From Oscillospiraceae bacterium (lineage in GTDB: Bacteria; Bacillota; Clostridia; Oscillospirales; UBA929): a stretch of 64,000 nucleotides of DNA. The stretch spans positions 1 to 64,000 of the forward strand of contig WRKO01000001.1 in assembly GCA_009782215.1 (NCBI GenBank), written 5' to 3'. This document shows positions 44,246 through 56,351 of this stretch, one piece after another; the first letter of the stretch is position 1, and each line of letters starts with the position of its first letter. A model generated the notes under the pieces. It did no database searches. It was given only the letters and a program-made list of their open reading frames with translations, and was not told where the DNA came from. The position numbers and the translations under genes are program-made.

Positions 44246-45292
44246 TTATTCAGGGGTTTCTCTGCCTTCCCGAAAGCGGTCATGCACTTCGCCGAATACC
44301 CCGGCGATGAGCGGGTCGAAATGGCGGCCCGCGTCTTCCGTGATGATACGAACCGCTTCGTCATGGGAAAAGGCTCTTTTATAAGGCCGCTCGGAAACGA
44401 GGGCGTCATATACGTCGATGACGGCCATGACGCGCCCGTGGAGCGGGATTTCCGTCCCCGCCAGACCGTAGGGATAGCCCGACCCGTCCCAGCGCTCGTG
44501 GTGGTATGCCGCGATTAGCTTGGCGTTTTTCAGGAAAACCGCGTCTCCCGTCCGCTCCATCGCTCTGTCAAGGATGCGCGCACCCTCCGCGGCGTGTGTT
44601 TTCATCGTCTCAAATTCCTCTTTGGTCAGTGCGCCGGGCTTGTTTAGGATGACGTCGGGAATGGAAATTTTTCCCACGTCATGCAGACGCGCCGACGAAA
44701 TCACCGCCTCGATATCCCAGCCGAGAATCTCGTCGGCATAGACCCCCCGCTCCACCAGTGCGTTGAGGAGTATGTCCATATACACGGTCGTGCGGTCAAT
44801 ATGGCCGCCGGTGTCCTTATCTCGGCTTTCCACAATATCCGCCAAGGTATAGACGATGCCGTTCTGGAGGTTGATAAGCTGCTCGGTGCGCTGGAGGAGC
44901 TGCTTTGTGCGCTTGCGAATCAGCTCGTCGATATGCAGATGGTTTTTGACGCGGTTGAGCAGCACAGGCTCCGAGAACGGCTTTGTGATGAAATCCACCG
45001 CGCCCAGCTCAATGCCGTAGGCTTCGTCGGCGGGGTCGGTCAGCCCGGTGAGGAATATCACGGGGATTCGGGCGTACGCCGCGTCGGCCTTCAGGCGCTT
45101 CAGCGCCTCTAATCCGCACATCTCCGGCATTTCAATATCCAGCAGAATCAAATCGGGCGTGAGCGTCTGGATGACCTTGAACATCTGCGCTGCGGAGGAC
45201 AGCGCCACCACACGGTAATGCGTCTCCAAAGCCTCCTCCGCCACGGTGAGGTTGGTCGTGTTATCGTCAACAATAAAGATGATTTTTTTCAT
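44246..45292 (-). CDS. response regulator with HD-GYP domain (c-di-GMP phosphodiesterase)
   Basis: 348 residues. Receiver domain about 1-120 (FIVDDN, LILLDIEMPEMCG, FLTGLTD, FITKPF). HD-GYP domain about 150-340 with HDVGKISIPDVIL and HHERWDGSGYPYGL, the complete catalytic signature. It hydrolyses cyclic-di-GMP to pGpG or GMP when its receiver is phosphorylated. The ATG at 45292 follows AAGGAAGCGGGATT. It is the last gene of the six-gene signalling run and the only one with an evident output enzyme. Confidence 0.95.
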   Translation of the reverse strand: MKKIIFIVDDNTTNLTVAEEALETHYRVVALSSAAQMFKVIQTLTPDLILLDIEMPEMCGLEALKRLKADAAYARIPVIFLTGLTDPADEAYGIELGAVDFITKPFSEPVLLNRVKNHLHIDELIRKRTKQLLQRTEQLINLQNGIVYTLADIVESRDKDTGGHIDRTTVYMDILLNALVERGVYADEILGWDIEAVISSARLHDVGKISIPDVILNKPGALTKEEFETMKTHAAEGARILDRAMERTGDAVFLKNAKLIAAYHHERWDGSGYPYGLAGTEIPLHGRVMAVIDVYDALVSERPYKRAFSHDEAVRIITEDAGRHFDPLIAGVFGEVHDRFREGRETPE

Positions 45293-45329
45293 AATCCCGC
45301 TTCCTTTCAGCCGCGCGCGGCATTTTGGG

Positions 45330-46121
45330 TCATCGTTCTTTTCGGATATACCTCGCTATCTTCTCACACAGCACCTCTCTGTTGATAGGCTTCACAATAA
45401 AGTCGCTGGCGCCCAAGGCGGCGGCCTCGGACATTTTTTCCATCGTCCCGTCGGCCGTGATAAAGATAATCGGCGTCTTCGCGTGTTCCGGGAAGTCCCG
45501 TATGATGGGGATAAGGTCAAACCCGTTGACGTCGGGCATCTTGTAATCCAGCAGGAACAAATCGGGCTTTATCTTCTTCAATACGTCTCTCAGCTCGTTC
45601 GGCTTCGTCAGCGTGTATACGTTGTATTTGTCGTTTAGGATAAGATGCAATGTTCTCAGCATGGCGGAGACGTCGTCAACGGCGAGAATGTTCGGTTTTT
45701 GGGCGTCTCCGCCGTCCCCCAGCAAATCGGTGAAAGGATTGGGGCTTTTTTGATGGATGACCTTTTCAATCTGGTCAATCAGTACCGGGGTGGTAAACGG
45801 CTTGCTCACATAAGAGGCCGCGCCGAGATTCAAGCCCTTGAACACGCTTTCCCTGTCGTTGAGAGCCGTTAGGAAGATGACCGGGATGGCGGCGTAACGG
45901 CCGTCGGATTTCAGCTTCAAAATCGTTTCATAGCCGTTTGTCTTCGGCATATTGACGTCGAGCAATATGACGGAGGGGTTTATGTGCTGAAGGATTTCAA
46001 ACAGCTTATCCGCGGATTGGGCAAGGTAGACGTCATAGCGGTCTTTCAGCCTGTCCTTGACCGAAATCAAGCTGTAGCTGACATCGTCTACATAGATGAT
46101 TTTCCTGCGGTTCGTTTCCAT
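45330..46121 (-). CDS. double-receiver response regulator without output domain
   Basis: 263 residues made of two complete receiver domains. The first (about 6-125) has IIYVDDVS, VILLDVNMPKTNG, FLTALND and YVSKPF. The second (about 143-262) has ILAVDDVS, LFLLDYKMPDVNG, FITADG and FIVKPI. There is no DNA-binding or enzymatic domain, so it is probably a phosphate shuttle or sink in the relay. The ATG at 46121 follows AGGAGGAAGCCGGA, 12 bp after the upstream kinase. Confidence 0.93.
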   Translation of the reverse strand: METNRRKIIYVDDVSYSLISVKDRLKDRYDVYLAQSADKLFEILQHINPSVILLDVNMPKTNGYETILKLKSDGRYAAIPVIFLTALNDRESVFKGLNLGAASYVSKPFTTPVLIDQIEKVIHQKSPNPFTDLLGDGGDAQKPNILAVDDVSAMLRTLHLILNDKYNVYTLTKPNELRDVLKKIKPDLFLLDYKMPDVNGFDLIPIIRDFPEHAKTPIIFITADGTMEKMSEAAALGASDFIVKPINREVLCEKIARYIRKER

Positions 46122-46133
46122 TCCGGCTTCCTC

Positions 46134-49100
46134 CTACTGTATGGATTTTTCGAGTCTTTCAACAATTTCGGAAAAGTTCATCATATCCACATTTTCCCGC
46201 AGCCAATCCACGAGCCCGTCGTCGGCGTCATAGGCATAACTGTCTATCACCGTCATTGCCCCGTCCGCCCCGCCTATATCGTAATCGCGGCAGGCGATGA
46301 GGAGCCTTGCCAGCGTTTCGGTGTCCGGGCAGTCCTTTGAGGGCTTTTGGATATCGGTCTTGCGGGCGGAGAGCATATCCTCTATGTCGCACAGGAGCTT
46401 CCGCGCCGCTTCGAGGAAGGACGGGTTGTTGTCCCGGATATAGCCCAAATCACCGGCTTTGGCTGCTTGTTCAAGCAGTGCCGCTCTGTTTCCGACCGGA
46501 TTGGCATAGATATCGAGGCTGGTTCCCTTGATGCTGTGAACGGCTATTCTGTATTCATCCAAGGCGTCTTCGCCGGTGTTTTCCGCCGGGCCGAGCAGGA
46601 GACGGACGCTGACGGCGTAAGAGCGCAGGATTTTCAAATACGTCTCCAAGTCGCTGTTGAATTTCTCCAGCCCTTTTTCCATATCCAGCCCGTCAATCTC
46701 CATTCCGGCCGGCAGCGCGGCGCCCGTGCCGTCCTCCTCCGAGGGCAATCCGCCCGCATACGCCTCGGCGGCGATTCCGGCCTCGGCGAATTCGCTTTGC
46801 AGCACAAGGCTCATAATTTCATCCAAAACCGCCCGTGTTTTCTTCGAGCAATGCTTGATTTCCTCCAAGACGTCCAATGCGCCCTTCCGATTGTATTCCG
46901 CGCACAAATCCCGCACGGACAGCAGCCTGTCCCGCAGATACTCGGGATCCTTGTCCGTGCTGTCCTCGGTCTGCTTAGGCTCGATTTTTTCCAAAAGCGC
47001 GCGCAGCCCGCTTAGGAAAACGGAGGTAAGGGCTGTAATCTGGGCGGTGTCATTTTCCCGCCCCGCCTTTTCCAGCTTGGCGGCCAGTCTGGAAAGCCCC
47101 GGCTCGCCGATATTGGTGAGGGCGCCTTTAATGCCGTGGACGGCAAGGGTGAACACCCGCAGGCCCTCCTCGTCGCCGACCGCGGCGTTTTCCAGCGCGG
47201 CCACGGCCTTGCGGGCGTCCCGGATAAAGGATTCCTTGAGCAGAGAACCCAGTTGCCGCTGCGCCGCGCCGTTTCCGGCCGCCTTCGCCGCCTGACGGCG
47301 GGCGTTCTCCACCACGTCCGCCGGATGCCTGTCCCGCACCAGCTTGTTTAAGACGGCGTCCAGCTTGCGAACGTCAATCGGCTTGGAGACAAACGCATCG
47401 AATCCGTTTTGGAGGAAGACGTCCGCCTGTCCCGCCACCGCATTGGCTGTCAGCGCCACGACGGGGCGGTCATACCCCAGCCCGCGTATCTGCCTGACCG
47501 CCTCGATACCGTCCATATGCGGCATCATATGATCCATAAACACGACGTCGTATACATTGCCGGCTTTGACCCTGCCAATGGCGGCGGCGCCGCTTGAAAC
47601 GGTTTCGATTTTCAGCCCGTACGGCTTCATCAGCCCCGTGGCGACATACAGATTGGTTTCCACATCGTCCACGACAAGGACGCTTCCGTAGGGCATAGGT
47701 TCGCGTACAATCTGCGCGTTTTTCTTGGGTTCCATGTTATCCAGCCCGCGGAACTGCTGCAATCTATCCGCCAAATCCTTGCCCAGCGTTTCCGTATCCG
47801 CCACACCCTGCGGCAGTCGAACGGTGAACACGGAGCCTTCACCGTATTCGCTCTCCACAATAATTTGTCCGCCCATCAAATCCAGCAGGCGGTAGGTGAT
47901 GGCCATGCCCAGCCCGGTTCCCTCGATGGTGCGGCCGTTGTCTTCGTTGAAACGGGAATACTCCTCAAAGAGCCTGTCTATCTGCTCCTTGGTCATGCCA
48001 AGGCCGGTATCCCGCACGCTCAAAATGAGCGTCACGCCTTCTTTTCCGTCCGGCTCGGAGGAGGCGGACAGCGTGACCTTGCCGGTATCGGTGTATTTGA
48101 ACGCGTTGGAGAGAAGGTTGTTGAGGATTTGCTTGATACGCAGTTCATCGCCAATCAGCTTTGCCGGGATACCCTCGTCAACATGGATTTCAAACTTCAG
48201 AGCTTTGTCGCCGAGCCGCATCATATTGAGCTGGGCGGAATCGTTAATCAGCCCGGCGGCGTCATACGAAGCCGGCATGATATCCATCTTCCCCGCCTCT
48301 ATTTTGGAGAAGTCCAGTATATCGTTGATGATGCCAAGGAGCAGACCGCATGACGCGTGTATCCTGCTAAGCCCTTCCGAGAGTTCTTCAGGGAGCGAGT
48401 CGCTTTGCATCAGGATTTCGGTAATGCCCCATATCGCGTTCATCGGCGTGCGGATTTCATGGCTCATGTTTGCCAAAAAGGACGACTTGGCCTGATTGAG
48501 CATTTCGGCCTCGGCCCGCTGCTTCGCCTCGTATTCCGTCCGCTTTTTCTCGGTGATGTCCATCAGTGTGCCGGCCACCCTTGCCGGGACGCCGGCGTTG
48601 TCTCTGCTCGCGCTTCCCAACGCGTGAAAGATTCGGTATTCGCCGGTTTTCATCATAAGGCGGCACTCAAGATTGTACGGCGTTTGGCCGGAATAATCAT
48701 TTAGATGCGCCGCAAAGGCGTTGAGCGTATCCTCTCTGTCCTCGGGATGCAATCTGTCGCTCCAGCTACGCAGCACGTTCGGAAAATCGCTTTCGCCGGA
48801 AAAGCCCAGCATTTGACGGAATTCCGGCGTCCATGTGATTCTGCTGCCGGGATTGTCCGGGTCTCCGCCAACGATATCCATATCCCACAGCGCGATTTTC
48901 AGCGCGTCGTTGGCGAGCTTGTATTTCATAATGTCGTACTCATTGGAGCGAAGCTGCTCCAGCAGTTTTATCTGGTTCAGAACCCTGAGCTTGACGCGCG
49001 CGGAGGAGAACGGCTTGGCCATATAGTCCGCGGCGCCCAAAGCCAGACCCTTTTCCTCGGCGTCGGCGTCGCTGAGGCCGGTGATGAATATTACCGGGAT

Positions 49101-49337
49101 GTTCCGTGTCTTTGCGGCGCTTTTCAGCGCGGCGATGACGGCGTAACCGTCCATTTCCGGCATAAGGACGTCAAGCAGGATAACGTCGGGCAGATGCTTT
49201 TTCGCCGCCGCGATGGCCGCCGTCCCGCTTTTCGCCACATAAATTGTGTATTCGGACTGTAGGATATGGGTCAGCGCGATGATGTTTGCCGTTTCGTCGT
49301 CCACGATGAGAACGCTATTCTTCTTGGCTCCGTACAT
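46134..49337 (-). CDS. hybrid histidine kinase REC-PAS-HisKA-HATPase-REC-Hpt-Hpt
   Basis: About 1067 residues, no membrane segment. Order: receiver ([21 protein letters not shown]), PAS ([12 protein letters not shown] to DITEKK), HisKA with the phospho-His in [11 protein letters not shown], HATPase (GTGLGMAI), a second receiver ([22 protein letters not shown]), then two Hpt modules (VHGIKGAL and VHSIKGTS). Two Hpt domains in one kinase are unusual. The ATG at 49337 follows GGAGAGGGATTC and overlaps the 3' end of the upstream kinase by 23 bp. Its PAS region is closely related to that of the 52842-56348 kinase. Confidence 0.93.
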   Translation of the reverse strand: MYGAKKNSVLIVDDETANIIALTHILQSEYTIYVAKSGTAAIAAAKKHLPDVILLDVLMPEMDGYAVIAALKSAAKTRNIPVIFITGLSDADAEEKGLALGAADYMAKPFSSARVKLRVLNQIKLLEQLRSNEYDIMKYKLANDALKIALWDMDIVGGDPDNPGSRITWTPEFRQMLGFSGESDFPNVLRSWSDRLHPEDREDTLNAFAAHLNDYSGQTPYNLECRLMMKTGEYRIFHALGSASRDNAGVPARVAGTLMDITEKKRTEYEAKQRAEAEMLNQAKSSFLANMSHEIRTPMNAIWGITEILMQSDSLPEELSEGLSRIHASCGLLLGIINDILDFSKIEAGKMDIMPASYDAAGLINDSAQLNMMRLGDKALKFEIHVDEGIPAKLIGDELRIKQILNNLLSNAFKYTDTGKVTLSASSEPDGKEGVTLILSVRDTGLGMTKEQIDRLFEEYSRFNEDNGRTIEGTGLGMAITYRLLDLMGGQIIVESEYGEGSVFTVRLPQGVADTETLGKDLADRLQQFRGLDNMEPKKNAQIVREPMPYGSVLVVDDVETNLYVATGLMKPYGLKIETVSSGAAAIGRVKAGNVYDVVFMDHMMPHMDGIEAVRQIRGLGYDRPVVALTANAVAGQADVFLQNGFDAFVSKPIDVRKLDAVLNKLVRDRHPADVVENARRQAAKAAGNGAAQRQLGSLLKESFIRDARKAVAALENAAVGDEEGLRVFTLAVHGIKGALTNIGEPGLSRLAAKLEKAGRENDTAQITALTSVFLSGLRALLEKIEPKQTEDSTDKDPEYLRDRLLSVRDLCAEYNRKGALDVLEEIKHCSKKTRAVLDEIMSLVLQSEFAEAGIAAEAYAGGLPSEEDGTGAALPAGMEIDGLDMEKGLEKFNSDLETYLKILRSYAVSVRLLLGPAENTGEDALDEYRIAVHSIKGTSLDIYANPVGNRAALLEQAAKAGDLGYIRDNNPSFLEAARKLLCDIEDMLSARKTDIQKPSKDCPDTETLARLLIACRDYDIGGADGAMTVIDSYAYDADDGLVDWLRENVDMMNFSEIVERLEKSIQ

Positions 49338-52300
49338 GAATCCCTCTCCATTTCTCCCTGATTTCGGCAAGCTCTTTAACGGCCGCCTCAAAGTCATACA
49401 TCTCTACCAGACGCGCCAGCTTTTCCGTTCCGGGTACGGCGCGGACTTCGTCTAAAAGGTCTGCGCTTTCCGGGTTGATGTGTTCCAGCATCGGCCCCAA
49501 TGTGTCAAACAGCGCCAGAACCTGTTCTGCGCTCATGTCGGCGTGTGCTTTTTCCGGCTCACCAATCAGCGGGCGCAAATCGTCGAGAGCGATTTCCAGC
49601 TCGGTTTCGAGCAGGCGCATTTTGGAGGTGTAGGCGGCGCTGCTTCCGGCGTCCCTCGGGTCGGAAACCTTTCCGTCTTCGACATCCATCAATGCCTCAA
49701 CCTCGGCGGCGGCGTCTTGCAGCCCGGCTATGCCAAGCAGCCCCGCGCTCCCCTTCAAGGTGTGCGCCAGACGGTGCGCCAGCTTGATATCGCCCGCTTC
49801 AACAGCCTCGGCGATATCCGCGTGCGCGGTCTGATTGCTCTTGAAAAAGCTAATCCGCAGCTTTTCCTGCAAATCGTCGTCGCATGTCCAGCCGTCGCCG
49901 TCCGGTTCCGGGGCGGGGGGGAGGTATCGCAGCAGAACGCGCCATAGCTCCTGAGACGTAAACGGCTTGCCTAGGCAGTCCGGCATCCCGTGGTGTTTAT
50001 AACGCTCCAATTCGCTGGCCATGATGTTTGCCGTCATCGCCACGATGGGCGTCCCCGTTTTCAACTCCGTTATCTTCGTCGCGGCTTCAATTCCGTCCAT
50101 GACTGGCATAAACATATCCATGAAAATCAAATCAAAGGGTTTCTCGTCCCGCTCCGCGCGCGCCGCCGTCATTTCCACGCCCTCTTTGCCGTTTTCCGCC
50201 GTCACGGCCCGGACGCCCACGCGCGCAAGATGCTCACAGATGACCTCCCGGTTCATGGGATTGTCGTCGCAGACCAGAACCAAGGCGTCGAAAGACGGCT
50301 TTTCGATGTTGGCGTAGTCGGTGTGGGCAGGGAGACTGTCATCCGAATCCACTGTATCAAACACGATTTCAAAATGAAACATGCTGCCTTTGCCGGAGAC
50401 GCTTTCCACCTCCAGAACGCCGCCCATCAAGTCCACGATGTTTTTCGTTATCGCGAGTCCCAGCCCCGTGCCGCCATAGTTGCGCGTCGTGCTGGAGTCC
50501 GCCTGAATAAACGGGTCAAAAACCCGGTCGACTTGCTCGGCGTTCATGCCAATGCCGCTGTCTTTTACTTCAAAATAGATGGTTACACTGCCGTTTCCCG
50601 AGGCCTTGATGGCCGAGGAGAGCGCCACCGTCCCGGAATTGGTGAATTTTACGGCGTTGGAGAGGAGGTTCATCAGCGCCTGATACAGCCTGACCGGGTC
50701 GCCCAGCGTTTTTCTGCCAATCAGCGGCTCCGCATAGACCCTGAGGTCAAGATTTTTCTCCTTAACGCTCGGCAGGATAACCGACTGACAGCGCAGGAAT
50801 ATTTCATACAGGCTGAACGGCACGTTTTCCAGCTCCATCTTCCCGGATTCTATTTTGGAGATGTCTAAAATGTCGTTGATGATGTTGAGCAGCCATCTCG
50901 CGCTGTCGGTGATTTTGCTCAAATACTCCTTGAAACTTGAGACGGTGTCGCTCTCCAGCGCAAGCTCGGCAAAGCCCATGATGCTGTTCATCGGCGTACG
51001 GATTTCATGGCTCATTTTAGCCAAGAAATCGGATTTCGCGCGGTTGGCGGCCTTTGCCGATTCCATCGCCGTTTCCAATTCCCGCTGCTGTGTTTCCAGC
51101 TTGCCCGTCCGCTCCCGCACTAAGTTCTCCAGATTTTTCCCGGTGTTGCGGCTTCTCAGCAGCAGTACGAATATCAGGGCAAGGATAATGAGAGACAGGC
51201 CGATTGCGCCAATCAGCCACGGACGCTGCGCTTCTATCAGCTTATATCGGTAGTCAAAGGTTCGGTTTTTCCATTCGTTCGTGGAGGACTGTATGTCAAC
51301 AAACGCAAGCGCCTTGTCGATGATGGACTGAAGGACGGCTTCGTTTACGTTAAATCCGATGGTGGATTCCTGAAGGGTATCGTCAAAGACAATGTTGGCC
51401 TTAAAACCCGTAAGCTCCAGATAATTTGTCATAACAATCAGATTGCTGGTGCTTGACATGACCAAATCCACCTCGCCCCGCCGCATCCCCATCAGGGCGT
51501 CGCGCGTGTCGTCATAGTCCACGGTTTTGTCATGGTTGGGAAACCATCGGAAAAACGTCTCCGTCTGGGCGGTGTTTCTAACGACGCCCACCGTGTGGTT
51601 TTTCACCTCGCTGAGACTGATGCCCCGCTTTTCCGAGGAAGAAACCAGCGTCAGGTATTCGGAGGCGAGGGTGGTATCCAGCCAGATAAAGCGGCCTATC
51701 CGCTCCTCGGTGCGAATCAGCTCCGTTACAAACGCCGCTTCCCCGTTTTCCACCATTTCCAGCAAATAAGGCCACCGCACAAGCTCGTCGCCGTGAGCCA
51801 ACTGAAAGGACAGCCCGGTCAGCAGTTCTATTTCGTGCAGCAAGTCGAAAGCGATGCCCTGCCACTGTTTTTCATTTTCGTTGTAAAAGCTCATGGGATA
51901 ATTGTTATATTGGGTCACATACGGCACCACCGGATTATCGCGGATATATGCCCGTTCCTCCTCCGTCAGCTTTCCGAATAGCGCGTTCCGCGTATATTCG
52001 CCGTCCCCTTTGTCATACAGCATCGCCAAATAGTCACCGGCGCCGTTTTGAAGGGCTTTCTGCACCACCTTGATAATCGGCTCAAGCGCCGGGTTTTGGG
52101 TTGTCAGGGAAACGGGGCTGAAATGGGGCGGGAAGAAGGCCCCCCCGGTTATGTCGTCATACACGTCAAGGTGCGCTTTGATGATATTCTCCGCGAAATA
52201 CGCATCAACAGACCCGCTTTCGAGCAAAATATGAGCATACTCATAGCTTCGCACAAAAACCGGAGTGTAGGGTGCCCCTCCGTCCAGAGACGGCCGGATA

Positions 52301-52836
52301 TTGTCCAGCATGGTTGAGTTTCTCAAAACCGCGTACCGCAGCGGGCGCGACGTGATTTCGGATAACGGCTCGCTCTCCGCCATACGGAATTGGTATACCA
52401 TGCGCTCGGCGATGGGATCGGTCATCAGATAGACTTTTTTCCTCTCCTCGCTGGGGGTTAAATCGCCGGTAAAGTCAATGCCGCCGCTTTCAAGCCCCTC
52501 AAGCAGGACGCTCCACGAGAAAATCTTCGGTATGAACGGAATATCAAACAGCTCCGTCAGCCATTCGCAGAAAAGGGCCGAATACCCCCTCACGTCTCCG
52601 CGGATATCCGTAAACGCCTCGGTGCTGGGCGTCATGCCGAAAACAAAGGATTCCGACGCCGCCCGCAGCGCCTCAACCGCGGCGACGTCTTCCTCAGTTA
52701 CGCCGGGGATATCACGGTAGGACGCAAAGTGCGGCGCGCCGCCCTGACTCTTTCCGCCGCCGAAGCAGCCCGAAAACAGGGATAACGCCAATGCCGCAGC
52801 AAGCCATAGATAGACTGCTCTGCCAGCTTTTCTCAC
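49315..52836 (-). CDS. BvgS-like sensor kinase: two periplasmic-binding domains, HisKA, REC, Hpt
   Basis: About 1173 residues. The signal/lipobox LALSLFSGC is followed by two SBP_bac_3-like solute-binding domains (about 35-530; the second starts near [18 protein letters not shown]), a transmembrane helix ([20 protein letters not shown]), HisKA ([19 protein letters not shown]), HATPase ([13 protein letters not shown]), a receiver ([23 protein letters not shown]) and Hpt ([14 protein letters not shown]). It senses an extracytoplasmic small molecule. The start is a GTG at 52836, 8 nt after GGAGG; the upstream stop lies in that site. The ligand is unknown. Confidence 0.93.
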   Translation of the reverse strand: MRKAGRAVYLWLAAALALSLFSGCFGGGKSQGGAPHFASYRDIPGVTEEDVAAVEALRAASESFVFGMTPSTEAFTDIRGDVRGYSALFCEWLTELFDIPFIPKIFSWSVLLEGLESGGIDFTGDLTPSEERKKVYLMTDPIAERMVYQFRMAESEPLSEITSRPLRYAVLRNSTMLDNIRPSLDGGAPYTPVFVRSYEYAHILLESGSVDAYFAENIIKAHLDVYDDITGGAFFPPHFSPVSLTTQNPALEPIIKVVQKALQNGAGDYLAMLYDKGDGEYTRNALFGKLTEEERAYIRDNPVVPYVTQYNNYPMSFYNENEKQWQGIAFDLLHEIELLTGLSFQLAHGDELVRWPYLLEMVENGEAAFVTELIRTEERIGRFIWLDTTLASEYLTLVSSSEKRGISLSEVKNHTVGVVRNTAQTETFFRWFPNHDKTVDYDDTRDALMGMRRGEVDLVMSSTSNLIVMTNYLELTGFKANIVFDDTLQESTIGFNVNEAVLQSIIDKALAFVDIQSSTNEWKNRTFDYRYKLIEAQRPWLIGAIGLSLIILALIFVLLLRSRNTGKNLENLVRERTGKLETQQRELETAMESAKAANRAKSDFLAKMSHEIRTPMNSIMGFAELALESDTVSSFKEYLSKITDSARWLLNIINDILDISKIESGKMELENVPFSLYEIFLRCQSVILPSVKEKNLDLRVYAEPLIGRKTLGDPVRLYQALMNLLSNAVKFTNSGTVALSSAIKASGNGSVTIYFEVKDSGIGMNAEQVDRVFDPFIQADSSTTRNYGGTGLGLAITKNIVDLMGGVLEVESVSGKGSMFHFEIVFDTVDSDDSLPAHTDYANIEKPSFDALVLVCDDNPMNREVICEHLARVGVRAVTAENGKEGVEMTAARAERDEKPFDLIFMDMFMPVMDGIEAATKITELKTGTPIVAMTANIMASELERYKHHGMPDCLGKPFTSQELWRVLLRYLPPAPEPDGDGWTCDDDLQEKLRISFFKSNQTAHADIAEAVEAGDIKLAHRLAHTLKGSAGLLGIAGLQDAAAEVEALMDVEDGKVSDPRDAGSSAAYTSKMRLLETELEIALDDLRPLIGEPEKAHADMSAEQVLALFDTLGPMLEHINPESADLLDEVRAVPGTEKLARLVEMYDFEAAVKELAEIREKWRGIHVRSQEE

Positions 52837-52841
52837 CGTTT

Positions 52842-55800
52842 TCACCTCCGCTCATTTTTCAGCGCGGCGAGAGCCGCCGCCGCCTCCTCGAAGTCATAAT
52901 CCTCTATCCGTGCCGCGAGTTCCCCGGCCCCCGGCACGGCCTTGATTTGGTCGAGCAATTCCACGCACGCGGGATTGATGTTTTCCAGCATAGGCTCCAA
53001 CTGCTCAAAAAGCTCCCGCGTCTGTTCCTCGCTCAGAACTTGGCGCTCCTCCTCCGTGTCGTTAAGCAGCGGGCTTAAATCATGGAGGACTGCTTCCAGT
53101 TCTGTTTTGAGAAGGCTCATTTTCTTCGCGCCGGGGATGATATCCCCCTCGTCCCGCGCCCCGACGAAGGCGCCAAGCCCCACTTTGAGCAAGCCCTCCA
53201 CCTCGGCGGCCGCTTTTTGCAGCGCGGGCTTTCCAATCAGCCCCGCGCTGCCCTTCAAGGTGTGTGCCAGTCTGTGGGCGAGCTTGGCGTCGCCCGCTTC
53301 AATCGCGTCGGCGATTTCTGCGTGCTTGGTCTGATTGGTTTTGACAAAATTGATTTGCAGCTTCTTCAGCAATTCGTCTTCGCGCAGCTCGTTTTCCGAA
53401 GACGGGCGCCCGGAGCCGCCCGGAGCGGCGGGGGTGAAATATTTGAGCAGGACGCGCCACAGCTCCTGTGACGTAAAGGGCTTACCCACATAGTCGGGCA
53501 TCCCGTGCTTTTTATAGGTTTCCAAATCGTTGGGCATGATGTTCGCCGTCATCGCCACAATAGGCGTTCCGGCGCCCATCTCCGCAATCATTGACGCGGC
53601 CTCCAGCCCGTTCATCACCGGCATATACATATCCATGAGAATCAAATCGTAGGGAGGGTCGGCGCTTTGCATACGCGCACGCACCATGTCAACGCCTATC
53701 TGTCCGTTCTCCGCCACAACCGTCTGCAGGCCTACGTTTGCCAGATGCTCGCAGATGACCTGCCGGTTCAGGGCGTTGTCGTCGCATATCAGCACCAATC
53801 CGTTAAAGTGCGGCTTTTCAAGCACCTCCGGGGTCATAGAATCGGGCGTATCGCCGGACGTGTCTATGGTGTCGAAGGTGATTTCAAAGTAAAACGCGCT
53901 CCCGCGGCCGGGTACGCTTTCCACCTGAAGCGTGCCGCCCATCAGCGCCACGATGTTTTTCGTGATGGTAAGCCCAAGCCCTGTGCCGCCGTATTTGCGC
54001 GTGGTGCTGGAATCCGCCTGAATAAACGGGTCGAATATCTTCTGAATGGCCTCGGCGCTCATGCCGATGCCGGTGTCCTTCACCTCAAAGCGCACCGCCG
54101 CGCGGCCGCCGTCCTCGCTTTGTATACGCGACGACAACTCGACCGACCCGCTGTCCGTGAATTTCACGGCGTTGGAGAGCAGGTTCATCAGCGCCTGATG
54201 AAGCCTGACCGGGTCGCCTACCGGCTTTCTGCCGGCTAAGGGCTGGGCGTAAATCTTCAAATCAAGCTTTTTCTCTCGAACGCTCGGCAGAATGGCGGAT
54301 TGGCAGCGCGAGACGACGCTGCACATATCGAAGGGTACATGTTCCAATTCCATCTTGCCGGATTCGATTTTTGAAATATCGAGAATGTCATTGACGATAT
54401 ACAGCAGCCACTTTGTGCTGTCCTTGATTTTCTCAAGATAATCGCTCACCCTCGGAGCGATTCCGCCCGGCGTATCCAGCGCCAGCTCCGCAAAGCCCAT
54501 GATGCTGTTCATCGGCGTGCGGATTTCGTGGCTCATCGTCGCTAAGAATCTGCTTTTCGCCTTGTTGCTTTCCTCGGCAATCTCCGCCCTGCGGATTTCC
54601 TCAATGAGCGCTCTCTGTTCGCGCAAATCGCGGGAGTAGGCCGCGATAACGTATTCCCCTTTATGCCTGACCCGAATCAGAGTGATTTCGCAGGGCAGCG
54701 GCTCCCCGGTGATTTTTTGGTGGAGCCACTCGAAGCGCAGATAGCCCGCCTCAAAGGCGGCGCTGATTTTCTCCGCGCTAAGCTCCGACGACCTCGCGCC
54801 GCCCGGCTGAAATTCAGGGGAGAGCAGATGAAACATCTCGCGGTATTCGTGCTTAGAGGCCAAGCCGAACAGATTGACCGCCTCCTGATTGCAGTCAATA
54901 ATCCCGTAATCCCGGTTGAACAGATGACAGATAAGGGGCATCGCGTCAAGCATAAGCTGCATCCGTTCCTCGTCTTCAAGAGCCTCCTCGGTGGCCTCTT
55001 TCAGTTGGGTCACCATTTCGTTGCGGAGCAAGGCGTTTGTCAGCATGTAACTGACGGAGAGCAGGATGTCCACCTCGTCTACGGTGAAATTGCGGTAGCT
55101 GCGGCAGTCGTCGATACAGCAGAAGCCCCAGAACATATTCTTCATGAATATCGGGATAATCAGAACGGTCTTAATCTTGAAAATGCTCAAAAACGCCTGA
55201 TCTTCTCGCGAAAGGTTGGTCACAGGCCCCTGTATGGTTTCATTGCGCGACAGCCTGCCTTCCCATCCGGGGGAGGCGCTGTACGGAAAGGAGGAAACGG
55301 GGATTCCGGCTTTGATTTTATGTCCCGCTTCGCTGGCCCAATAGTGTCTTAAAACGGCGCAAAGCTCGCCGTTTCTTGTCTCGTTCTGCCAAACCTCCAC
55401 ACAGTCCATATCCATGCCGTTGCCGATGATTTCCATCCCTTTTAGAAGCGAAGCCTCGAATGTCCCGCCGTCGTCCGCCGTCAGCAGCACATCCGCCGCG
55501 CGATTCACCGCGTAAAGCAGGTTGTTCTGCCGGTTGAGCGCAATCTCAATCATCTTTTTCTCGGTGATGTCCCGTATGGCGCCGGAGACCCTGACCGGAA
55601 CGCCGTCTTCCGTCCTCAGGCTTGTGCCGAAGCCGTCGTAGTAGCGGTATTCGCCCTTTTTGTGCTTGAGACGGTATTCGATGTAATAGGGCGTTTTCCC
55701 TGTATAGTCGTTGATGTGCGCGGCGTAAGCGGCAACCGATTTTTCTTTGTCGTCGGGGTGCAGACAGTCGCTCCAGCTACGCAGAATGTTTGGGAAGTCG

Positions 55801-56348
55801 TTTTCGTCGGTATATCCCAGCATGTTGCGGAACTCCGGGGACCATATGAACGGGTTGTTCGGATTGACCGGGTCGTCCACAACGACGTCCATGCTCCACA
55901 GCGCGATATTCATCGACTCGATGGCGAGCCTGTAGGTCGTCATGTCATACTCGACCGATTTCAGCAAATCGAGCATCATAATCTGGTTTTTGACGCGCAG
56001 CTTAACAATCGCGGGACTGAAAGGCTTGGTGATGTAGTCCGCGGCCCCCAGCGCGAACCCTCTTTCCTCCTCAACGGCGTTGGTAAGCCCGGTGATAAAA
56101 ATGACGGGAATTTTACTCGTTATGACGGACTGCTTCAGCGCGGTGATGACGGAATATCCGTCTTCATCCGGCATGACGATATCAAGCAGGATGACGGCGG
56201 GCGAGCATTCCTCCGCGATTTGAAGGGCGGCCCGGCCGTTACTGGCCGTGCGGACGGTGTATTCTGGGCTTAGGATGTGCGAGAGCGCCATCACGTTTGA
56301 GGGCTGGTCGTCCACAATAAGGACGCTGTACTTGCCGGTGTTATCCAT
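52842..56348 (-). CDS. hybrid histidine kinase REC-PAS-GAF-PAS-HisKA-HATPase-REC-Hpt
   Basis: 1168 residues, cytoplasmic. Order: receiver ([21 protein letters not shown]), PAS ([12 protein letters not shown] to DITEKK), a GAF-like domain ([10 protein letters not shown] through [13 protein letters not shown]), a second PAS ([20 protein letters not shown]), HisKA ([19 protein letters not shown]), HATPase ([14 protein letters not shown]), a receiver ([23 protein letters not shown]) and Hpt ([14 protein letters not shown]). The ATG at 56348 follows GGGTGGGTGTAACCG, 3 bp after the upstream kinase. The kinase core is paralogous to its neighbours. Confidence 0.93.
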   Translation of the reverse strand: MDNTGKYSVLIVDDQPSNVMALSHILSPEYTVRTASNGRAALQIAEECSPAVILLDIVMPDEDGYSVITALKQSVITSKIPVIFITGLTNAVEEERGFALGAADYITKPFSPAIVKLRVKNQIMMLDLLKSVEYDMTTYRLAIESMNIALWSMDVVVDDPVNPNNPFIWSPEFRNMLGYTDENDFPNILRSWSDCLHPDDKEKSVAAYAAHINDYTGKTPYYIEYRLKHKKGEYRYYDGFGTSLRTEDGVPVRVSGAIRDITEKKMIEIALNRQNNLLYAVNRAADVLLTADDGGTFEASLLKGMEIIGNGMDMDCVEVWQNETRNGELCAVLRHYWASEAGHKIKAGIPVSSFPYSASPGWEGRLSRNETIQGPVTNLSREDQAFLSIFKIKTVLIIPIFMKNMFWGFCCIDDCRSYRNFTVDEVDILLSVSYMLTNALLRNEMVTQLKEATEEALEDEERMQLMLDAMPLICHLFNRDYGIIDCNQEAVNLFGLASKHEYREMFHLLSPEFQPGGARSSELSAEKISAAFEAGYLRFEWLHQKITGEPLPCEITLIRVRHKGEYVIAAYSRDLREQRALIEEIRRAEIAEESNKAKSRFLATMSHEIRTPMNSIMGFAELALDTPGGIAPRVSDYLEKIKDSTKWLLYIVNDILDISKIESGKMELEHVPFDMCSVVSRCQSAILPSVREKKLDLKIYAQPLAGRKPVGDPVRLHQALMNLLSNAVKFTDSGSVELSSRIQSEDGGRAAVRFEVKDTGIGMSAEAIQKIFDPFIQADSSTTRKYGGTGLGLTITKNIVALMGGTLQVESVPGRGSAFYFEITFDTIDTSGDTPDSMTPEVLEKPHFNGLVLICDDNALNRQVICEHLANVGLQTVVAENGQIGVDMVRARMQSADPPYDLILMDMYMPVMNGLEAASMIAEMGAGTPIVAMTANIMPNDLETYKKHGMPDYVGKPFTSQELWRVLLKYFTPAAPGGSGRPSSENELREDELLKKLQINFVKTNQTKHAEIADAIEAGDAKLAHRLAHTLKGSAGLIGKPALQKAAAEVEGLLKVGLGAFVGARDEGDIIPGAKKMSLLKTELEAVLHDLSPLLNDTEEERQVLSEEQTRELFEQLEPMLENINPACVELLDQIKAVPGAGELAARIEDYDFEEAAAALAALKNERR

Positions 56349-56351
56349 CGG

